Below, piece by piece: positions 59,261-64,000 of a DNA stretch of 64,000 nt. Each line of letters starts with the position of its first letter. Position 1 is the stretch's first letter. The translations under genes and the position numbers were made by a program. This stretch comes from Toxonevra muliebris (taxonomy: Eukaryota > Arthropoda > Insecta > Diptera > Pallopteridae). The stretch spans positions 19,022,878 to 19,086,877 of the forward strand of contig OY829326.1 in assembly GCA_963691655.1 (NCBI GenBank), given 5' to 3'. The notes under the pieces are model-generated. The model searched no databases. It saw only the letters and a program-made list of their open reading frames with translations, and was not told where the DNA came from.

Positions 59261-61354
59261 GTAAGATAAAAATCTATTTTAATGTGCCCATAAAATAAAG
59301 AAATAATGATGTGCTATAGAGAAAAAAAAACAAGAAGCTAATCTTTTTCAATACTCCCCTAATACTCATCTACTTCAGTTTCTAGACTTCAGCGTTACCT
59401 CATATCAATCACATGTCTATTGCCTGCCATTTATTTTTTTATGACTAGGGTATGCAAAATGTAGCGCATTTTTATGGCATGCTGTCAAGAAATACCGGCG
59501 GCGATATCAGTAAAAAACCTTTTCCTTTTTTACTACCCGAATGTGTGTTTCAATATTATTTTATTTTCGATTTTCGTCACATGACGGCACTTCCAGCGAT
59601 GAAAACCTCAAATCATTGAGCACTAGTTTGCTGTTTCTAAGGAGGACATGACTATATCTAAACTCGTGTAGCATATATATATATATATATATATATCCCA
59701 GCGGATAGTAGGTAATACACGATATTTTCAATCGATGAAAATTAATAGATATATTCTAAGGTTGACTCTCACAATTAATGAAAATTGGATGGGGAAAAAT
59801 GAATTTTTTAATTTTTTTCCTTTACAAAGAAAGGAACTAAAACTTTGTAAATTATTTCAGTTTTGATTTCTTTTATTAAAATTAGACTATGTACGCATGC
59901 CATTAAAGAAAAATAAAAAAAGGAAGACACAGTTCTGTGCAAATGAGAAGCAATAAATCTAGGCATACCATTCTTATTGCGTTTTTATGATTTATATTAA
60001 TTTTCATTTTAGAAAATACGGATTTAGGGCTGTGCAAAACTAAATTCATATTTCTTTTGGAAGTGATAAACATCCACTCTATGTTTCGGGATCCCAAAGC
60101 AAGTTTCAAGAAGTTAAGCCCGAATGGTAGTGTCAACCATGAGGGGAATGAAGCCTTCTCCCTTCTAATCAATCTTTAACTAACTTTCATTCATTTTTAT
60201 TTAATTTATCCAAACGCAAAAAATTCCACCCCCATGCTTGTCTGTGACTTTATAGAGCAATATAGAACTTGTAGTAGAGAATTAATTCCATTGCTTTGCT
60301 CTACTCCATTGCTTTGGAGTTTTGCTCAGACAGAAGTTAAAAAAGTACCGAAACATCAAAGAAATGTTCGCTTTCAAATGATCAAGTATTTCTTCAATCA
60401 ACGGATAATACAAAAAAGGATGTTATGACATCGCAGTGTAAAAATTAAACTATTATGTATAAAATGTCGAATGAATGATTTTTTTGTTCTCCTACTACAT
60501 TACATTTTCCCGTTGGGAATATGCGTGCGTGTGTGTGCATGTGTATTTTGAAATTTTTTTTTAGAAAAAACATGACCTTCATACCATTGAAGGAATTTTA
60601 CTAACAAACGAAATTTCACTTTTCATTGGAGAGCAAAAAACATATTAAAAACGCCGACACATGCAAATGACAACACACACTCAAGCAAACACCTACAAAG
60701 GGAATTGCACACATAGACTGTTCATGTGTCTATACTTATGTGTATGAGATACATATAAAAACATTGTATATAATATACATATAGACACATTTACTTCAAA
60801 TAGAAAAGGTGAAGTATGAAATAGCCTTAGGTTAGCAGCTCGTCGCAGGAAACTCACACTTAAATAGTAAGACAACCAATACAAACGGACACAACAAATG
60901 CTGCGTTGTGTGTGTAGTACCGTTTGCTACTGTCTTATTTTTTGCCATTCCGTTGTACTAGTACCAGAGAACCACTCCTAAATAAATTGGCTTTCCAAGT
61001 TTTTGTACAAAACATTTATTATTAAGTCACGAAATGAAAGATGAAGCTTGTAGACAGGTCATTGAAAAATGACGACATAGCTGTGGGCGAGTAAGTGAGT
61101 AAGTGAGTCAGAGCTGCCTTGGAGTGGGGTAAGGAGGAGTGGCCTGCTTAAAAAGTTAAATAGTATAACATATTTTGTATTCTATGGGGTCTTTAAGAAT
61201 TTTTATGCATGACCTTTAATGATTTTTATCTTTCTATTAGATTTTTGAGATTCAGCTTTAAAAAATAATGACGTCATTAAAAGTTGCCAGTTTTCTAAAC
61301 TCAAGTGTTAAATTTGAAAAACTCATAATAAGAAAAACTCCATCTATACTAGAC
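59261..61354. other. Intron of the second gene, right part
   Basis: Contains an AT microsatellite at 59673-59696. An ORF on the minus strand at 59903-60172 has no recognisable domain. No further exon with the required phase 1 acceptor was recognised. Confidence 0.4.
59673..59696 (+). repeat. (AT)n microsatellite
   Basis: An uninterrupted AT run of 24 nt. Confidence 0.9.
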
Positions 61355-61725
61355 TTAAAACAAATAATATCCATTCACCAATTTGGGTTTAGGGGAAACA
61401 CGTAAGAATGTTTCTGAATACGTCAATAATTTGTTTAGCTAATATACTGAAAACTGCTCAGGCGTCTCTTGTACAAAATTAATAAGCTATTACCCGGAAA
61501 AATTTACAGACAATATTACAAATTAGAAATTACTCCCTCTACCTGCTATATACCTCAGATATGCCAACAAAACATAATTACGTTTGGTGGCGACACAGCA
61601 ATTTTAAGTATCTATGTTAACCTCATAACGCCGACCAAACATATAGAGGATTCCTTTGAATCATCGTAAATTGGTTAGCGACTTAAATAAAGTTAAATGA
61701 ATCAATATTTTCTTCAATGCCCAGA
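61355..61725 (+). pseudogene. Dead jockey-type LINE reverse transcriptase, second relic
   Basis: Fragments in RT order across frames and stops: IHQFGFRGNT (the QFGFR block of jockey-type RTs), YKINKLLPGKIYRQYYKLEI (the YKL..LLP...Y..LKSYL block), ITFGGDTAILS (the YADDTAIL box with the Tyr-Ala-Asp altered) and IKLNES (the KLNxxKS thumb block). Much more eroded than the copy at 25210. A MITE lies immediately downstream at 61771. Confidence 0.75.
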
Positions 61726-61770
61726 TCCTTGACTGTATGTGGTATTTATTTAGAAGCTCTAAAAGACATA

Positions 61771-62028
61771 TCGCTCATTTACTAAAAGACGGTCATAACT
61801 CAAAAAACGCGATTTTCCAGAAAACGCTTTTAAAGTTTTCAATTGGTGGGAGTCAGATTTGCAGATAAAAGAAGAAATCTTATAATTCTCATGCGGAGAG
61901 TATACAAGATATGAAATAATAATATGAAATTTTTACACAATATGAAACATGACATAATGAATAATTTTGCATCTTTAACTCAAAAATCGTGTTTTTTGAC
62001 TTATGACAGTCTTTTAGTAAATGAGCGA
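61771..62028. mobile_element. TA-flanked MITE with 46-bp inverted repeats
   Basis: The first 20 bases (TCGCTCATTTACTAAAAGAC) are repeated exactly, inverted, at the right end. The inverted repeat continues to about 46 bp with three mismatches. TA flanks both sides (61769-61770, 62029-62030), the target duplication of the Tc1/mariner superfamily. It is 258 bp with no coding capacity. Near-identity of the arms suggests it is younger than the LINE relic beside it. Confidence 0.85.
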
Positions 62029-62030
62029 TA

Positions 62031-62839
62031 TTAAGTTTTTGTTGCTAAACAACCAGAATTTCAAGAAAGGGGAACAAAAATATTTTAACTTCATCTGGCA
62101 CAAGAGATAATCACCAACTCTCAGTCTCTTCGTGTACCACTTCGTCGGGCCAAAACGAGCTAACAGGTTCTGAAGAAGAAATCAGTCCGGTGTGTGACTC
62201 CGTGTTATGAGAAAATTTCTCCACTTTAGGAGCACCGAAAGTTGTGTGTGTTGGGGCATCAGAACTTAATACTCAGTATGGACAATAATAAAAGTTTAAC
62301 ATAAAAAAGAAAGCAAATATACATCGAATGTACACTGGTTATTAAAAAAACCCCAAGTTAAATCTGTACAACAAATTGTTTCTCTAAAAAATGATTCTGA
62401 TGATGTAGGCATGATGTATGATTCAATTATGTCGAAATGCGTAGGCATTAAGCATGGAAAACTTCAAAATTACAATGCTCAGAGCCCTTACAGGAGTTCC
62501 GTGGTAGATAAGCAATAGCAAACAACATTCAAAAAGATCTCAAAAGACCATAGATATCCTGGAATATTTTGGTAACAGGTAAAAATACCATAGATTTTTA
62601 AATAAAATAATTAGTGGTATTGGGATCTGCTAGTGCATATATAGTAGCTAAAGAAAGATTGAATAAATAAGTGAGCGTATCAAAACTCTCTGTCTTTTTT
62701 AAACTAGTATTAATTACCTTTCTGGAAATAAGTTTTCACAAATTATTATGGGATCACAATATGTAGAGCTTATTTATATCTAACATGCAAAGAGTTTACC
62801 CTTCCTTTCTCTTTTACCCAATCCCTGATTTAAATTTAA
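62031..62839. other. Intron or repeat-derived DNA before the LINE 3' end
   Basis: Less AT-rich than its surroundings in places, and it may include further eroded LINE sequence. I could not read any conserved block in it. Confidence 0.35.
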
Positions 62840-63180
62840 GCGGATCTCAGACTGCAAGTGGGCTTTCTATCGGTCAGATATCACCCAAGTAAATTTGGTC
62901 TGTCAGACGAGATACAGTGTCGTCTATATATGAAGGACTATGAGAAGATATCCCACATTCTGTGTGAATGTCCAGCCTTGGCTAGGCAAAGAAAGGGTAT
63001 TTTTGGCAAACCGTTTTTAACGGTTAATGAAATTAAAACTTCTGCCACAAAAGATAATCTACCCTTTATCAGGATAGCAGATCGTATTTTGTCTCAATTT
63101 GGGGCTTTGGTGTAAAAGATCTCCAAGGTCGCAGTGCCTGACTTTCAGGTCATTCCAACTGTACCAATAATTATAATAAC
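62840..63180 (+). mobile_element. 3' end of a LINE (I/R1-like) with its 3' UTR
   Basis: The frame from 62840 to TAA at about 63115 encodes LRLQVGFLSVRYHPSKFGLS, CRLYMKDYEKISHILCECPA and LARQRKGIFGKPFL, ending DRILSQFGALV. This is the C-terminal region after the RNase H domain of I/R1-type LINEs, with the zinc-knuckle-like C..C....H.....C pattern (HILCECPAL). No stop interrupts it, although the rest of the element is missing. The 3' UTR of about 65 bp, including AAGGTCGCAGTGCCTGACTT, is the sequence copied at the tail of the SINE at 616-696. It ends in an AATAAT-type simple tail. Confidence 0.85.
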
Positions 63181-64000
63181 ATGCACGATTTTTCTTAACC
63201 TTCTTTTCACATAAATTTGCATATTAAATACATAATATTGCATTAAACTTTATCATAATACTTTTTATACAAGAAGTCAACAGATTCTGTAAATTAACTT
63301 GTATGTAAAGCAAGAAATCCACATATATGCACAACTCAAAGTTATCAGCTGACATTTTGTTATTACAAACATATGTTTTCCTGCCGATATCTCCATAAAG
63401 CACAATGTCATAAAAATGAAGGCTGCAGCATTACACGGATTATATTTAGGACATTACACCACATATACATAGAAATAGCTACAAAAAAGTGTGAGTGTAT
63501 TTTTATGTTGCTATTGTAATGAGCTTGTGAGTGTGAAAATATTTTGAGGTGTTGGTCAACACATATTTCCGTGTCATTTTCTGCCATTCTATATAAATTC
63601 TTCCTAGAAGGCACAATTTTTTTTTTTAGTTTTTACAAGGATATAATAAAAATATTTCACATGTGCGTCTAAAACTTTGAAGGATTTACACACACGTACA
63701 ACTATGCCACACATGTTGAAAATAAAAGTGTGATATTTGATTAAGGTGTTGCATAATTGAAATAAAGAATGACTATAAATTATAACGATTGACCCAATTA
63801 TGGAAAAAGCACGCCTAACAAAAATAGGTTAATGGAAAATCGAACAAGTTAAATATATTAGAAAGATGCATTTAAAAAGCTTAAGTTCTTTTAATTTTTT
63901 ACAAGCAATTTTGCTTAAATTTTCTACTTAATAGAATTTTTTTCAACTAGATTAGGTTAACTTTAGGGCACGCTACATGGCACACTCGCTCTCCTGCACC
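63181..64000. other. Right-edge non-coding DNA
   Basis: AT-rich, probably still intron of the second gene. No exon with a phase 1 acceptor was seen before the window ends. Confidence 0.45.

Noticed and set aside
59903..60172. 89-codon minus-strand ORF
   Set aside because: Composition is less biased than most, but it matches no family I know, and no splice or promoter context was seen.
1..64000. CRISPR array, rRNA, or bacterial-type operons
   Set aside because: No regularly spaced identical repeats with unique spacers and no ribosomal RNA signatures. Gene structure and composition are those of an insect nuclear genome.

Overview
The window is AT-rich, intron-rich eukaryotic DNA from a higher fly (Diptera), probably a schizophoran such as a tephritid fruit fly. 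The species cannot be fixed by eye. Evidence: CAX/opa repeats in coding exons, fly-type Inr/DPE core promoters, short coding exons with GT..AG borders separated by introns up to about 19 kb, and a typical insect load of LINE, SINE, Tc1, hAT and piggyBac-type debris.

About 5.07-43.44 kb (+ strand) is most of one gene, the fly orthologue of NOS1AP/CAPON (the nNOS adaptor with a PTB domain). Two exons (5070-5165, 5237-5404) encode the middle of the PTB domain. The N-terminal PTB exons must lie left of the window. A 19-kb intron follows; it contains a candidate Inr/DPE promoter at 10218 and a 1.76-kb open exon (22789-24549) that looks like an alternative first coding exon. It joins in phase to the shared exon at 24716-24914, which encodes the last PTB helix. 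Downstream are a short linker exon (31858-31964), two coiled-coil exons (37468-37641, 37740-37862) and two alternative 3' ends: a Gln/Asn-rich terminal exon (38564-39724), and a compact conserved-looking terminal exon (43165-43443) whose product ends in a class I PDZ-ligand-like Thr-Thr-Phe.

From about 55.4 kb a second + strand gene begins. It has an Inr/DPE promoter at 55479, a first coding exon (55676-56068), and a candidate 28-nt microexon (59233-59260) joined in phase. It runs off the right edge, and I do not recognise its family.

The rest is intron or intergenic DNA with mobile-element remains. The clearest is a complete composite SINE (240-696) with a 12-bp target duplication. It carries two tRNA-like modules and a 3' tail matching the 3' end of a LINE at 62840-63180 in the same window. 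A second copy (34705-35018) keeps the head and body but has a different tail. Four hAT-like non-autonomous elements of three families (three with perfect 8-bp duplications), a piggyBac-like MITE flanked by TTAA, a TA-flanked long-TIR MITE next to a dead jockey LINE, two dead Tc1 transposases and several less certain inverted-repeat elements fill the introns. No real tRNA, rRNA or CRISPR array was seen.
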